Counted from the stretch's first letter, positions 1 through 11,796 are shown. The stretch is DNA of 64,000 bases from Galerina marginata (GCA_023014335.1 JAECYW010000012.1:62001-126000); one strand, 5' to 3'. Notes: a model not told the origin generated them from the sequence alone. Numbers and translations: made by a program.

Positions 1-351
1 GCACCCCCTCAGATCGAATCATCTACTCAACAATCACCTATCCCTCCAACCTCATATCCCTTTTTCGCTCCAAATCCATGGTTTTATACCAACCCAACTG
101 CTCCTTCTCTTCCAACTCCAACATCTTCAGTCTCCGTGTCTGTTCCACCGTCTTCGGCTGACGTTGTACCGATGGAAATTGATGCTATGCATCTTTCCGC
201 GGAGGAACTTCAACGTCGCATTGACAACAACCTTTGCCGTTACTGTGGTAAAACCGACCAGCATACCGCCGAAAACTGTCCCAACAAATCGGCCTCAGCC
301 AAGCTTCGTGATCTTCGACGTCGTCAAACTCAAACCAAGAAGTCCACGTAA
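1..351 (+). CDS. Retrotransposon Gag C-terminal part (zinc knuckle)
   Basis: This is the 3' end of a gag gene, open from base 1 and ending at 349-351 (116 residues visible). Gag forms the nucleoprotein core of LTR retrotransposons and its zinc knuckle binds the element RNA. The visible part has a Pro/Ser/Thr-rich linker, then MEIDAM followed by a basic helix and a Cys-x2-Cys-x5-His-x4-Cys knuckle (CRYCG...H...C), then a basic tail. The MEIDAM-helix-knuckle order is typical of Ty3/gypsy Gag in basidiomycetes; the x5 spacing is one longer than the common x4. The start lies to the left of the window. No pol frame follows. Confidence 0.8.
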   Translation, partial: APPQIESSTQQSPIPPTSYPFFAPNPWFYTNPTAPSLPTPTSSVSVSVPPSSADVVPMEIDAMHLSAEELQRRIDNNLCRYCGKTDQHTAENCPNKSASAKLRDLRRRQTQTKKST

Positions 352-789
352 CTTTTGTATGATTCTTATTTTTTATTCAATGTACTATCATCTCTTTTCA
401 TTCTTGTTCCTGATTGCGCCTGGCGTCTGATCAACGCTCAGGTCTGTCATGGAATTCTTTCATCCTTCGTCCTCTTAACGGCTTCGGTCGGAGCTATCTC
501 GTCCCAGTCTTCTATCCCCCTCGTGTACTTAACGGCTTCGGTCGGTACTCTCTCGTTGCACCCCTCCATCCACTATGTTTACCCCCCACCCACTCACTCC
601 GTCTTATTTTCATTTTTTACTTCTTTCCGGTACTTAACGGCTTCGGTCGGTACTACCTCGTCACCCACTACGTCCCCACCTTCATTTTCCCTCTCGCCCT
701 TCGCGCTTTCTACACCTTCATTCTCACCTTTTTATTTCTTAACTTTATCTTACCATTACTCCCCCACCTCTTTATTTCCAACCATACCA
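352..789 (+). other. Retrotransposon spacer, pyrimidine-rich
   Basis: Non-coding spacer between gag and the 3' LTR, dominated by C and T. It resumes at 3449 on the other side of the inserted Helitron-like element. It contains three copies of a 17 bp motif, listed separately. Overlapping small frames here are products of the skewed base composition. Confidence 0.6.
475..655 (+). repeat. Three spaced copies of TTAACGGCTTCGGTCGG
   Basis: The 17 bp motif occurs at 475, 529 and 634 with no mismatch, and similar bases follow (tactctctcgt, tactacctcgt). The spacings are 54 and 105 bp, close to one and two units of about 53 bp. It lies in the spacer of the gag-only element. Function unknown; possible roles are RNA packaging or a remnant tandem array. 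Confidence 0.7.
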
Positions 790-3448
790 CTTGTTTTGCA
801 GGCCATTGCATAGCATGGCAAATTCGAGTCCTTTATTTTCTTTCCCTCCAAGACATGTAAAAAAAGAATATATTATACAACATATATATCTAGTCTTCCC
901 AACACCCATGTATGTTGTCATAGGGTGCATAAATTGGTTACAATGTTGAATGTCTGGTCGTGTAAGGAGGCCCATTTTTGAAAACGGGCCGCCTTACATG
1001 ACCAGCCTGTCACATGATTTTTTTCCCATAACTCAATGGGTGGGGTAGGTAATCCAAAACTCTTGCTATGGGTACGGGGACTTCGAGGGTCTCAATCATC
1101 CAATGTTCAACCCGTAGCCTTACCCGCAACCCACTTGAGTTTATCCCTATAAATTACCATCAATATTCTTCAAGCTCACAGTCACTGTGCCTTCAACCAC
1201 CATTTTTGATGCAAAAAACGCGCCCAGCCTCTTGTATTGACCTCCACTCAACATCTGGGATGTTTTTCACCCTGTTCGGGAGGCAAGATGCACCCTGACT
1301 CAAACCAATCTGCAACGGATCCCATGAGTCCATGTACACCCGTTTTGGAAAGCGAACTATAAATAAATCACCGTAGGATGAGTGATATAAATAGAATCTG
1401 TCAACTCTCGATCTGTTTGGGGGTTATATTACCTCCAGAATTTATGTCCCCTCCAATTTTAATACACATTCGTGATCTACTTGTAAATACCTACACATTA
1501 ATATAATTTTTATTGCCAAAAGTGAGCGGAAAGGCATAGGAATGCCTTTCGTGAATGGATGCTCCTCCGAAGATTTTCTATAAAGAGTTTTATCGAATTC
1601 CTCTGCGTTTTCCCTCTCCCTTGTGCATTTAAACTTACATGTCCTTCCACTTATATATATGTGGCTGTAATGTAAGATAAATCCAAATCTATTGGTACCA
1701 AATTTAAGCGGAAATCCTATCAGGATGGCCTAGCATCTCGATGTCTTTCTTACAGTTAGATCATTTATTAAACATATCCTGTATCTTATATACATTTCCT
1801 ACTGACCAATAAGTACATTTGTAGGGAAATATATAGGGCTGGGATAAAGACTCGCAGTATCCTCGCTAGACTGATCCCGCCTACGGTAAGGACGGCAATC
1901 GGCAGTGACGGACGTAGATGGCGAGATAAAGCAGTGTGCTGCTATATCTTGTCGCCGGTATTTGGTAGCAAACCAGAGTAGGGTGTTGGAGAAATATGGC
2001 GGCCATAGCTGCCCCGCTTGCTTCGCCTCCGACGCCGTAACCCAAGCAGCAGCCTTGATGTGGTGCTGCTGCCGCTATTCCTCAGCCCGTCCGAGGATGG
2101 ACCGCACGCGAACACGGTGGGCTGCAGAGAGATGAATCGGGGTGGAGGGATCACGACAAACGACAGTGGGCTGGGTAATAACGCGGCTGCTGAGTTGAAC
2201 GGGGTGGAATGAGAGGACTAACGACACCATTCGTCTTGTCTCCTCCTCTAGCAGGGTGCAGCTCAGCGCAAGCGCGAGCAATGCTGGTTGCCGGTGCTCC
2301 ACCACGTCCGCAACCAACGAGCAGCAGCTCCTCCTACACGGCTTCCCCTATCCCCCATCCGTCCGACGTCGTCTTGAACGGTGACGGCTGACGCATGCGG
2401 GTAGTGCTTGTGCTCAGTGAGTCAGCCTGCCTCAATGCGGAGTTGGCGTCAATAGGAGGCCTGGATTAATTGACGAGCGCGAGCGGCAGCACGTACTTGT
2501 GCTGCCACACCGCCTCCGCATCTTCACATCCCAGCAGCAGCACCAGCAGTGTCCCTGCTGATGTTCTGCTTGTTGTTGTTGCGCAGGCGAGCAGCGCTGC
2601 TGCCGCTCGTTTAGGTTCCGCAGGCCTGGACGTCGAGGTGAGGGCATACAGGTAGCAGCACGGTATCGACGAGGTGCCGGTGGGTGGAGGATGTGTGGCT
2701 GGGTTTGGGGTCAAAGGATGAGCATGGGGGGGAGGCGGGAATGAAACGAATCTACGGGACTTGTTTCATGACGCACCTAGCGGGTCTCCCACATCCTGGG
2801 TCTCCCCTTGTGTTCCATCTCTCCGTTGAGCCGCCGCCGTCCGAATGTCAACCCACAGCCCTGAGGTTGGAAGATAGGGAGAGTTGGCAGCGGGTCATTC
2901 GGCATGTTTTCGTGTCGTGAAACCTAGTCAAAAGATAATGATATTAGTTGAAAAGTACATATAAGCAATAAAAAAGACACCCTACATTTGAGGGTCTTGA
3001 GGAACGAGCGGGCTGGCAAGACTGTGACCATATACACGGCGATGGAGGAGGCGAACACGGGCTGCGTTCGCCATGTTAACGGAGACCGGTGCTGGGATTT
3101 GTGCGAGGTTTGGGTCAGCTGCATAATGAGGGTGGTTTTTGCGACGTACCTGGTGTATTCTCCCCACCCGAATGTCTTCAATTTCCGGCCCACATCCCTA
3201 TTGGAGGGGAGGGGCACTCGGAGCAATGCTGAGCGTCGTCTCGGGCATGTAGATGAGGCTGGTGGGACGTGGAATTGGAATGGTGGAATGGTGGTGAGAG
3301 CTTGAAGTCGAACACCGACAACGACGGGAATAGAAGCGGAACTAAAAATAGATCCCGGGGTTTGCCGGCTAAATGAGCGTAACGCAGGCCCAAAATTTGG
3401 GTGGGTCAAGAATCATAAAAGAACGAGCCCTATAAATAGGACTCGTAA
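790..3448 (-). mobile_element. Non-autonomous Helitron-like element, 2.66 kb
   Basis: On the minus strand the element begins at 3448 with TTACGAG and a subterminal hairpin (3423-3446; arms ACGAG/CTCGT around a T/A core). It ends at 790 after AGGACTCG, a second hairpin (GCCATTGC 802-809, GCATGGC 813-819) and CAAAACAAG. The same 5' end, with about 330 bp of similarity, occurs at 11795, and the same 3' end at 36257-36301. No Rep or helicase frame is present, so it must be mobilised in trans. Its interior changes composition: about 900-1850 is AT-rich and about 1880-2900 is clearly GC-rich, as if a foreign fragment had been captured; I could not identify that fragment. Small frames inside are not supported as genes. 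Confidence 0.75.
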
Positions 3449-3559
3449 TCTTGTATAATGCTTTATCATTTATACTTGTTAACTTCTACCCCTTTACCCT
3501 TCATTTTTTATTCTTCACTTTTATTCACTTCGCTCCGCTCAACCTAGAGAAGGAGGTAG

Positions 3560-3745
3560 TGTCACGGTCAGGTTATGTAAGCTTCCTGCGGACCACATTA
3601 TGTCTCACTTCTTGTAGTTGCTCCTTGTTTCGACAACACTCGCACCTCTCGTACAAGTAGTGTTCAATACTATTTCGTGCGCTCTTGCGTTGTTTCCTCA
3701 CTCTCAAGTGTGATCAAGGCTGTCGTGCAAACCTTGACCATCACA
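3560..3745 (+). repeat. 3' long terminal repeat
   Basis: A purine tract (agagaaggaggtag) runs directly into TGTCACGG at 3560, the usual polypurine-tract/LTR junction. The repeat ends at 3745 with ...ATCACA. The partner LTR lies outside the window, so the boundaries rest on the tract and on the TG...CA ends. It ends 129 bp before the start codon of the BAR-SH3 gene. Confidence 0.6.
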
Positions 3746-3874
3746 ATCGGGGGTGGTTAGGTTATTCTAAAAGTAGCCAACAGTGACGGGCTCGGCATCA
3801 TCCGCCCATTTATTCATAATGACCATGATCACCCTCCTCACCTCCATTTCTACCACCACCACAGCAACAACAAC

Positions 3875-6800
3875 ATGGCCAGCAAACAGGTGCGCGCTAC
3901 ATTGTTCGGCGTATTTCGTGATTTTATTGACCGTTTCCCCTTGTGCTTGTGCTTGTGCTTACAGCTAGGACGACTCCGGCAGGTGAGCTAAACGCTTTTG
4001 GATGCGGGAATCACGCCACTTTGAGGCTAATTAGGATGCTAGTGGGCTGGCGAGGTTATTTCGTCCAAGGATAAGCCTGTAGTCAGCGAAGAGTTTTTGG
4101 AGCTCGAGAAGGACATTGAGCTGAGGAAGGAGGGGATCCAGAGGTGCGTTCAGGGGCTCTGCGTGGCGTGTTGTTTATACGTGATGCTGACTTTAACGAT
4201 TGAACTTTTTGCACAGGCTAATCCAGGCATCGGAGACATACCACCATGCGCTGTCGAAGAAGAAGAGCACGACGACGCTGGAGGACGCTGAGAAGATGCT
4301 GCCGGTTGACATCTTGGGGATGGTCATGATCGTGCATGGCGAGGAGTTCAGAGAGGACGCTCCTTTTGGTATGTATGCCATCTCTATCTGTGTTTTTGCG
4401 TATTTTTCTCCCTTTGGAGTCGTTCGTTCGTCTGGCGCTTGGTGTGCCCGCTGAGATGGTCGTTCTGGGCACGACTGTCAGGACGTGTTATATAAATCAG
4501 CCCATTCTTAGGCCAGGATACAAAGGCATGGCATGAACGTGCGTCGTGTTATGCAGCTGCTCCTTTATGTCGAGAGGGTTTGCTCTCTTTATCAGGGGCT
4601 TACGCTTCTCACTGTTCCACTTTTGTCATGGTCTAGCGCGACATCTGGGTTCCGGCTTACTAGGACCCAGCTTTGCGCTAGTCTATTATCGAACAATTAC
4701 ATATGGCATACCCTTCGCGGTGTAGCTGCCTGCCAGGATGATTTCGCCTCCTAGACTTGAATTCCATTATGTGTTGCCCTTATGCTTACCTGTATAATTT
4801 ATAGGCAGTGCTTTGGTCAAGCTGGGCCGGGCCCACTGTAAAATCGCGACGCTGCAGGAGGCGTTCGCGCTGACCTTCAAGGACACCTTCCTGGCCGCCA
4901 TGGAGCGGTTTAAGGACGAGATCAAGGAATATGAATTGTTGAAGAAGAAGCTGGAAACGAGAAAGTATGTGACGCGTTCATTTCTTGAGGTGGTACTCAT
5001 GAGTGCATTTTCGTCGTCCATTAGGGCCCACTATGATTCTACTTCAGCTAAATTCGACAAGCTGCAGAATAGCAAGAAGGAAAAAGACCGAAGAGAGGCA
5101 GAGGACGAGATGGAGAGAGCTAGACAACGATAGTAAGTGTTCTTTCCTTCATCTACTACGTCAGTGCCGATCAATTTCATTTTTCAGTGAGGAGACTACA
5201 GAAGATCTGCGAGCACATATGCACGCTATTCAGGAGAACGAGCACCACCAGTTACGCGAGCTGACCTCGTTCTTGGATTTGGAAACCAATTTCGTGCAGT
5301 CTTACTTGGAGGTGTTGAAGGATGTTAAATCAGAGTGGCAGGACCGGTGAGTTGAATCCACAAATCTCATACACCCACATTGCTGACTTATTGTTTTTTA
5401 CTCTAGCGCCGACATCAAACGCAGCCACTCAGAAAAAGACGGGCACCGACGGTCTTTCCGTTCCTCAAAGCCCCCATCAAGGGCTGCGACCCCGAAGGCG
5501 CGGGACAGAGTCGACTCGTCCACGTCCCGCGACTCGTCTGACGATGGACCCAGTACCCCAGGTCGGATTGCCTCTGGCAGGCATTCCAGGAATGAGTCAG
5601 TGGGGAGCAAGGCTCCCTCCCGACCGGCTTCGAGGCTGTCGAGGAAGAGGACGAACAGCTCGGCAGGCGATAAGGACAAGAAGAACGGAAAGGGGAAGGA
5701 GGACGACAAAGATAAAGATAAAGAGAAGGAGAAGGATAAACCCAAAGACGGAGACAGGTCGAGGAGGATGAGCGTCGCAGGCTGGGCCTCGAGTGCTGTG
5801 GAGTCTGTTACGGGTGTGGGCAAGAGCAAGAAGAGCAAGGATAAAGAATCTTTTGCGACCCTCGACGACTCGGACGACGATAAGATGAGCCGTAGCAGAA
5901 CCAGCATGTCCTCCGCTGACCAAAGCACGGAAGGAGGCAGCAGCCTACGCAAGTCCTCCAGCCTCCGTGCGCTAGCCCGGCGCAAGTCGAAATCATCCAA
6001 GGAGAACCTATCCACCAACTCGTCCTCATCCCTACCTGGGACATCCTCCGGCTTCAGTTCCGGAGCTGGAGCTGGCAACGCAGACAGCACGCCCACAGGC
6101 AGCAGGATCCTCAAGCCTCCGTCGCTGCAGGACAAGAAGGTCGTGCGGGCGCTGTATGACTACACGGCGTCCAAGCCGGACGAGCTGAGCTTCCGCGTGG
6201 GCAGTGATATCGTCGTCGTGCAGGAGGTGCTGGATGATTGGTGGCTGGGCGAAATGATGGGAGATGGGAATGGGGGTGGGAGCGGGAGCGGGTCGAAGGG
6301 GCTGTTCCCGCGTTCGTATGTGGAGGTTGTTGGCTCGACGAATGCAGCTGCTGCTGGGAGTGGGAGTGGCAGCCTGAGCGGGAGGGGCAAGCCCAGTGTG
6401 GTGCAGAGGCTCAGCAATGGGGTCATGGCTGCGTTGTTTGATAAGGAGAAGCCACCTCTGGCGGCGAACGGGCGGAATGGGGGTGGTCATGGGCAGATGG
6501 AGAGCGAGAGTTCGCTCGAGCCATACCACCACGACCACGACCATGACCATTATGGGACGAGCGACGCAGACGACGAGCACATCATCCGCGCCGTCCCCAT
6601 GACCGCGAACAAGAGCCCGACGTTCTTCGGTGGCTTCGACGACTCGGCGAGCTTCACGAGCAGCATGGCGGACACGAACAGCGACGACGAGTTCGGGAAG
6701 CGCTTTGCGACGCAGCCGTTCATGATGGCACCACCGTCGCCTCTGCATCAGCAGTTCGACGATAGTGAGGATGACGGGGAGAAGGTCTGGTTCCCGCCGC

Positions 6801-7435
6801 AGCAACAAATACAGTCGCAGCCATTCGTCCCACCCCCTGCACCAGCGCCAGCTCCTAGTGCCCAACCACGGCGGAACACCCTCAAGGCGCTGGACACCGC
6901 CCAGCAGCCCCTGATCAACCGGTCCATCAGCGACAACCCCGCAGCGTCCTCGCCGATGCTGCTCGCACCTCCCAACGCCAGCCCCGGCACCGGCGCCTCG
7001 ACGCCGACGAAGAAGATCCCGCCGCCCCCACCGCCGCGGCGTACAGTGAGCCACAACCCGACTGCGAGCCCGCCGATTCCGGAGCGCAAGGCGCCGTCGT
7101 TCGTATCTCAGACGGGGTCGGGCTCGGGCTCGGGCTCGGGACATGCGTCGAACGCGTCGTTGTCGGGCTCGATCTCGTCGTTTTCGGCGGTGGCGAGTGC
7201 TGGGGTGCACTCCTCGAATGCTGGTGTGGGTGTGGGCGCGGGTGCGGGTGCGGGGCTTGTGCCGGGTGGTGCTCAAGGCCCAGGCCATGGGTATGGGTAT
7301 GATAGGTCGCCGTTTGAGAGCGCGGTTGAGCTGAACGATGGTGGTGCAGGGGTGCCGCAGATGTGTTCGCAGTTCAGGCAGAACCCGTTCAAGCCCAAGG
7401 GGATGTGCAGTAACTGCCTCGAGTTCCATGATTAA
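3875..7435 (+). CDS. BAR domain and SH3 domain protein (Mug137-like)
   Basis: Membrane-curving adaptor of the endophilin/Mug137 class, expected at endocytic membranes. Eight exons: 3875-3889, 3965-3982, 4043-4143, 4217-4368, 4805-4964, 5025-5132, 5188-5346 and 5407-7435. All join in phase to give 913 residues. The N terminus (MASKQLGRLRQWAGEV) is the amphipathic helix that precedes the fold; the BAR coiled-coil domain fills residues 1 to about 240, including KLGRAHCKIATLQEAF. Residues about 240-480 are a Ser/Lys/Asp-rich disordered linker. An SH3 domain follows at about 481-546 (ALYDY, DDWWLGE, GLFPRSYVEVV). A long Pro/Gly/Ser-rich tail ends in a short Cys motif (GMCSNCLEF). Intron 4 (436 bp) is unusually long for this genome. 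A retrotransposon LTR ends 129 bp upstream of the start codon. Confidence 0.92.
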
Positions 7436-8571
7436 TTCTTTTGGTTTTGTTTCCACTGGTTTGTTTTCTAAGCCTCCTCTCTTGTGTTTTCTTTTTGGTG
7501 GTGCAGAGCATGTACACGTTTGAATCGTGCGTCGATATCGATGGACCGGTTTTTGTTTCTAAAGGGTTTTGGTGTTTATTTTTGTCGGATATTCTATCTT
7601 TTTCTTTTATTCTTCTATCTACTCTACATGCCTAGTCAAACAATCGTTTTTTTCTCCCGTAGTTAGAAGCCCCCATGTAAAACATATCACTAAGAAGTAG
7701 GAAGCAGTTATTGACTGGTTGTCCCGCAAATGCGCTTTTATAGGCAGCCCAGAAGGGACATGAGGGCATTGCCCAAATCTCAACCGAACACCTTCGGTTG
7801 CTCTCCGAATACAGTAAGTTTTATTTACAACTCGCGTACACGCCAGGCGTAGCGAAAGGAAATACGCTCAATTTAGAAGTTCTTGCCTTTTCTGGAATTA
7901 CCGCTGACTATTTCACATCATGGTCACCCAACTGCTTGGATCCTTGGATGGTAAGGAATGACAAATTATTGTTAGCCTCTTCAATAGTGCTCCCTAATTT
8001 TCACCGGCAATCCAACTTAATCTCCAGTCTACTACTAAGCTACCGCATCGAGAGATTGCTTGAATCGGGTACCAATTGTTCTTCGACCATAACCATTATT
8101 CCTCTCATGATATCTCAACCGTCTCTTTCACCAGTCAAAATTTCTTTGAGTGGTATTCGAAATGGGCTGGATTATTTATAGCGAACACCCCAAGTCGCCT
8201 TGTCACCGGCCGCTGTCTACAAAGCTAAATGTGGACTGAACTTCAAGTGTTTGTTTGATATAGCGAAAATCCAGACGTCACGAAATCCACTTACCATATT
8301 CCACGGCGGTGATTTATTTTTAACCTCACGTTAGATCCACAGCCCCCTATTTTTGCGCTTTGGAGAAGGAGTGACAGGGTCTTTCGATTTGAACACAAGT
8401 GACGTCAAATTCAGACAAGTTCTGACTCCTTGTTCTGACTCCTTGTTCGGTTTCATAGGCACCGTGTAGACCTCATGCAACAACGCTTAAAGGCTACTAA
8501 ATTTCGAAGTGACTTCAATCTTACCTCTTACATTTCCACATACTACGTTTCTACATACCTAGATCAACAAC
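7436..8571. other. Intergenic, no supported gene
   Basis: About 1.1 kb between two genes on the same strand. The first 200 bp are T-rich and probably the 3' UTR of the BAR-SH3 gene. A 127-codon frame at 7798-8181 has no recognisable domain, intron or partner and I do not call it. A short direct repeat (ttctgactccttg, twice near 8423-8450) precedes the next gene. Confidence 0.5.
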
Positions 8572-10032
8572 ATGCCCGTAACGTTCTTACCTGCGAAGAA
8601 AGCTCCGGAAGTCTTCGATTCCAAGTACTTCTCCGAACCAGCTGAAAAGGTGGATGGGGCCATAGCTGCGCGAATCCTCAAAGGTGCATGCTACCAGCAA
8701 TACAGGCAGTCAGATGATATCCTGCAGTCGTCATTCGACAGCCTCCACAGTGAATCAGGAAGAAACGACCCAGACATCATCCCACGGAGCAACGGTTTCG
8801 TGCGTACGGTTACCGAGGCGTACAACCACCATCGCGCATTGATAATCCGTCCCGACGATGTGTGGCTGGCAATCCTTACCCAGTTCAGCGCATTTATTAA
8901 TGCCAACGCCGAAGCTATGCGCTCGCAGTTCGTGAGTCATAGCGGAAAGAAGGAGCTCAAGGTCACAGCCGACAGCCGCAAGGTCGACTTTGGGGACATG
9001 GCAAGCAGGATGACGGAAGAAATCGAGAAGAACGTCGTAGACCCGGTCCTCCGCGCATGGATTCTACCAGACTTCAGCACGACCACCACGAACGACACGA
9101 TCGTATGCTCGGTCGTCATGATGGCGTCCATGAAGGAGTACTTCTCGTACAAGTTCCAGCTCAAGTGTGGGATTCCGCGTGTTACCCTCGACGGGGAGAA
9201 GCAAGACTGGGAGAGGATTCTGGCGCGGTTGGAGAAATTGAAGGAGTATGGTTTGCAGGCGATTGCATGGTACCACCTGCTCCGCCCGGTCGTTGCTCGG
9301 TTTGTGAAGGCCTTCGACGGACCGGAGGTTGAAGAGAACCTCGATTTTTGGCAGAAAGTAGCCCATTACGAAGGTGGAGGCAGTGGTCCGACTTATCTGG
9401 GCGGGTGGATCACAGCGTTCTGTGTTTTTGATGATAAAGGGAAATGGTTAGGACATCCGTTCAAGGAGGTTCGTCCTGTTTGACAATAAAAAAAGCAAAC
9501 CCATTAGACTAATGTTTTCTTGACGCTAATCACCTTTTCAGAATGCGAAAGAGTCGCCTAACGCACGCTCACTCTCGAGCGCCGATTTTTTTTCCACTTA
9601 TATTGATATCACCCCCGTTCGTCGCGGTTTCGTGGATTACCTACCACTTGATGGCGCACAGTATCATCAAATCGATACGCAAGACATCCCTTCAGGCTAT
9701 TCGGAGGTCGATGTCCTCTTGGACGACAACGGCACAGAGTACCAATGCATGATGGTAGCAGGGCACGTAGGGATGCGTATCCGTTCCAGTGACGCAGGCG
9801 GTGCGAAGGATACCGTCGAGCCAGTCGCGGGATGGTGGATGTTCACCAAACAGCCGAAGGGTAAGTTCAAAGATAACTGACTTGAATGTGACGAGGAGAC
9901 GTCGGGGGACCTTGGGCCAGATTGTTGGAGAGGATGGGGACCATCGAAATCGAAAAACAGGTTCAAAAGGAGGGCAAGCCGCAGGTAAAACAAGATGAGT
10001 GCGCTGGGCGTTGCAAATATGTCGTGATGTGA
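8572..10032 (+). CDS. DUF4419 family protein
   Basis: Three exons (8572-9468, 9542-9860, 9896-10032) give a 450-residue protein. It matches the DUF4419 family, common in Agaricomycetes and of unknown biochemical role. Landmarks are the N-terminal NGFVRTVTEAYNHH and IRPDDVWLAILTQF, the central YFSYKFQLKCGIPRVTLDG, a conserved WYHLLRPVVARF, and GGWITAFCVFDDKGKW; the second exon carries GWWMF. The second intron would be only 35 bp, but it has GT-AG ends and a good branch site (taactgac), and splicing restores a family-like Lys/Glu-rich tail. Without it the protein stops at 9880. I see no signal peptide or membrane segment. The gene ends about 140 bp before the outer Helitron. Confidence 0.82.
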
Positions 10033-10188
10033 AGCCAGTAATACAAAGGCCATCAGTCTTCCTTACACAATTGTATCGCCTATAAAGAATGTTAATTCTA
10101 AACGAGCGATGCCTAGTAAATCCATCCTTTTGTTTTAGAGTAGTTTGAAGGCCTCAAGTGTAACATAGCAGTAACGTGCGGGTGTGAC

Positions 10189-10207
10189 GGCCATTGCTGT
10201 GCATGGC
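10189..10207 (-). repeat. 3' hairpin of the outer Helitron
   Basis: Read on the minus strand it is GCATGGC reversed onto GCCATTGC: a 7 bp stem with one bulged T and a 3-base loop. The same design occurs at 802-819 and 36270-36289. In Helitrons a short hairpin just before the 3' end acts as the transposition stop signal. Confidence 0.7.
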
Positions 10208-10355
10208 AGGTACTCGACCTTATAAGGGACCGAGGCTCCCGGGTTACCAGGTCGGCCGGAGTTCGGGATCGGAAGGGTCTTTTTTTCATTATAACTCCGT
10301 TCCATTCAAAATCGTAAAACAACAGGCACAGCATGACGGAAAGCCATTGACATCT

Positions 10356-11794
10356 TCAAGAGACAGGATTTCGAGCATACATGGCACCAATTGCGCGTGT
10401 CGCCCCTCTATTGTTTAGGGCCCTTGTGAGTACTCTTCCTTCGACCCCGGGAACACCTCTCATCACCATTCCGTCGTAGAACCATGTTATATTTTCCGAT
10501 ACTAATCTTCCTGTGAAATGTTGCGCTCCGAAATAGAATACACCGCGCAGGGCAAATTCAAAAAACTGTCCGTTTTTGCATATTGTCAACGATTCACTTA
10601 TCTCCAGCTCTTGATCATTTGCGCGAAGATCTACATAAATCAGGTGCGGCATAATCAGGTATTCGAACTTCAGAACCACATCCTTTACTGAACAATTTCG
10701 GCACGTGTAATGGGTTGGCTCCTCTGGAGACAAAAACCAATCCCGCAACGAGGGCTTGTCTGTATGGCCGATGCTGACAACTAAATTATAGTTTAAAACA
10801 CCGAAATTTGGATCTTCGTATCCGCAGCTATTGCACAATTTCTGCCGCCTGGAAATAGTCACATCTCTTCTCAGAAATTCGACAGCGAGGTCGTACATTG
10901 ATATCAATGAAGGACCGAAGGGAAACGTAGTGGGTGAGATATTGTTCAACGTAACCCTCAGCTGATCACGGACATTTTCGAAGGAAGAAGTCCCATCCCC
11001 AAGCAAGTGATGGAACCCCCTAGACAGCGCATCCATTAAGGCATTGACCGAGGTCATCCGTAAACTCCACGCTGCTGGCTCTGTGATCCACACGTGCCGG
11101 AGAATGGTAAATAAAGTATCGTAGGCACAGCTATAATGTCGTGAGTCCCATACTAATCCAACGGGCGGTTGAACGAGCATCGTTTGATGGGTCTGAGGTG
11201 CATTTGTGTTATGAAATAATTTGGGTAGTTTAGTAAGTTTATCTGAACTATCATCCCTTTTCCTTTTCGCCCTGAGTGATATTTCTTGTAGATCATTGGG
11301 TTGGTCCATTTCTATATCTTCGTCTACAGGTTCTTTTGTTTGGTTTAAATCCTTTTTTTCTTGCCGAACAACGCGCCATTGAATGGAGTCTGAGTTCCCT
11401 TGGGTTTGCGACGCATAATCTGTAGATCTGATCGAGGGATGCAATGTCCCTGGAAAAACGCTTTTCCCTTTCAATTTTCGGAAAGCGAGAATTGTTGACC
11501 TCCTGGTTTGCTGGATAATGCCTTGCGGCAATTTATTCTCAAAATTTAGTTGAGTGATATAATCTAGTATTTCCAGTTCCCGAAATTCCTGACGCAACCA
11601 ACCGGATGCCCCTCCTGTAATTTTACTGACATTGAATCCTTGTACGATGATAGTATGCGCTGCCGAAGAGCTGCGTGATAGGCAGGTGTAATACGACTGA
11701 TGATTGGGACAATTAGTTAGGTTCACCACATTTTCAGGCCTTGTTTTTCCTTGGGAAGCGAAGTCAGTCATCGCAAAATTTGGTAAAAATAAGA
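10356..11794 (-). pseudogene. Helitron Rep-helicase, detached C-terminal part (helicase end plus USP-like domain)
   Basis: The reading frame is open from the insertion junction to the stop at 10356, with the first ATG at 11771 (471 residues from there). It begins with LPNFAMTDFASQGKTRP, the motif V region of Pif1-type Helitron helicases, followed by the motif VI region YYTCLSRSSS and the linker FRELEILDYI. The last 250 residues form a ubiquitin-specific-protease-like domain: a Cys box (SCAYDTLFTIL), two CxxC pairs (LCNSCGY, YTCRNC) and a His box (QHFTGRLV...WFYDG). The frame matches residue for residue the end of the inner Rep gene. Its missing N-terminal 1.9 kilo-residues lie at 36302-42089, so the gene is disrupted although this part keeps all key residues. 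Confidence 0.85.
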
Positions 11795-11796
11795 TT

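Larger units (their letters stand above)
1..3745 (+). mobile_element. gag-only LTR retrotransposon, 3' part
   Basis: The window opens inside a retrotransposon on the plus strand. In order it shows the end of a gag reading frame with a CCHC knuckle, a pyrimidine-rich spacer of about 0.5 kb, a purine-rich tract just before 3560, and a 186 bp LTR that starts TGT and ends ACA. No protease, reverse transcriptase or integrase lies between gag and the LTR, so the element resembles the gag-only, non-autonomous LTR elements described as TR-GAGs. A Helitron-like element (790-3448) sits in the spacer; the sequence on both sides has the same pyrimidine-rich texture. The 5' LTR and the start of gag lie outside the window, so an internal deletion of pol cannot be excluded. 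Confidence 0.7.

Noticed and set aside
1905..2720. Several overlapping frames of 60-82 codons on both strands
   Set aside because: They occur in the GC-rich block of the non-autonomous Helitron where stops are rare. No protein family, start context or splice pattern fits.
6032..7456. 474-codon frame on the minus strand
   Set aside because: It lies opposite the GC-rich disordered tail of the BAR-SH3 gene, is Arg-rich without any domain, and is explained by composition.
7798..8181. 127-codon plus-strand frame
   Set aside because: No recognisable motif and no link to neighbouring genes; probably a chance frame.
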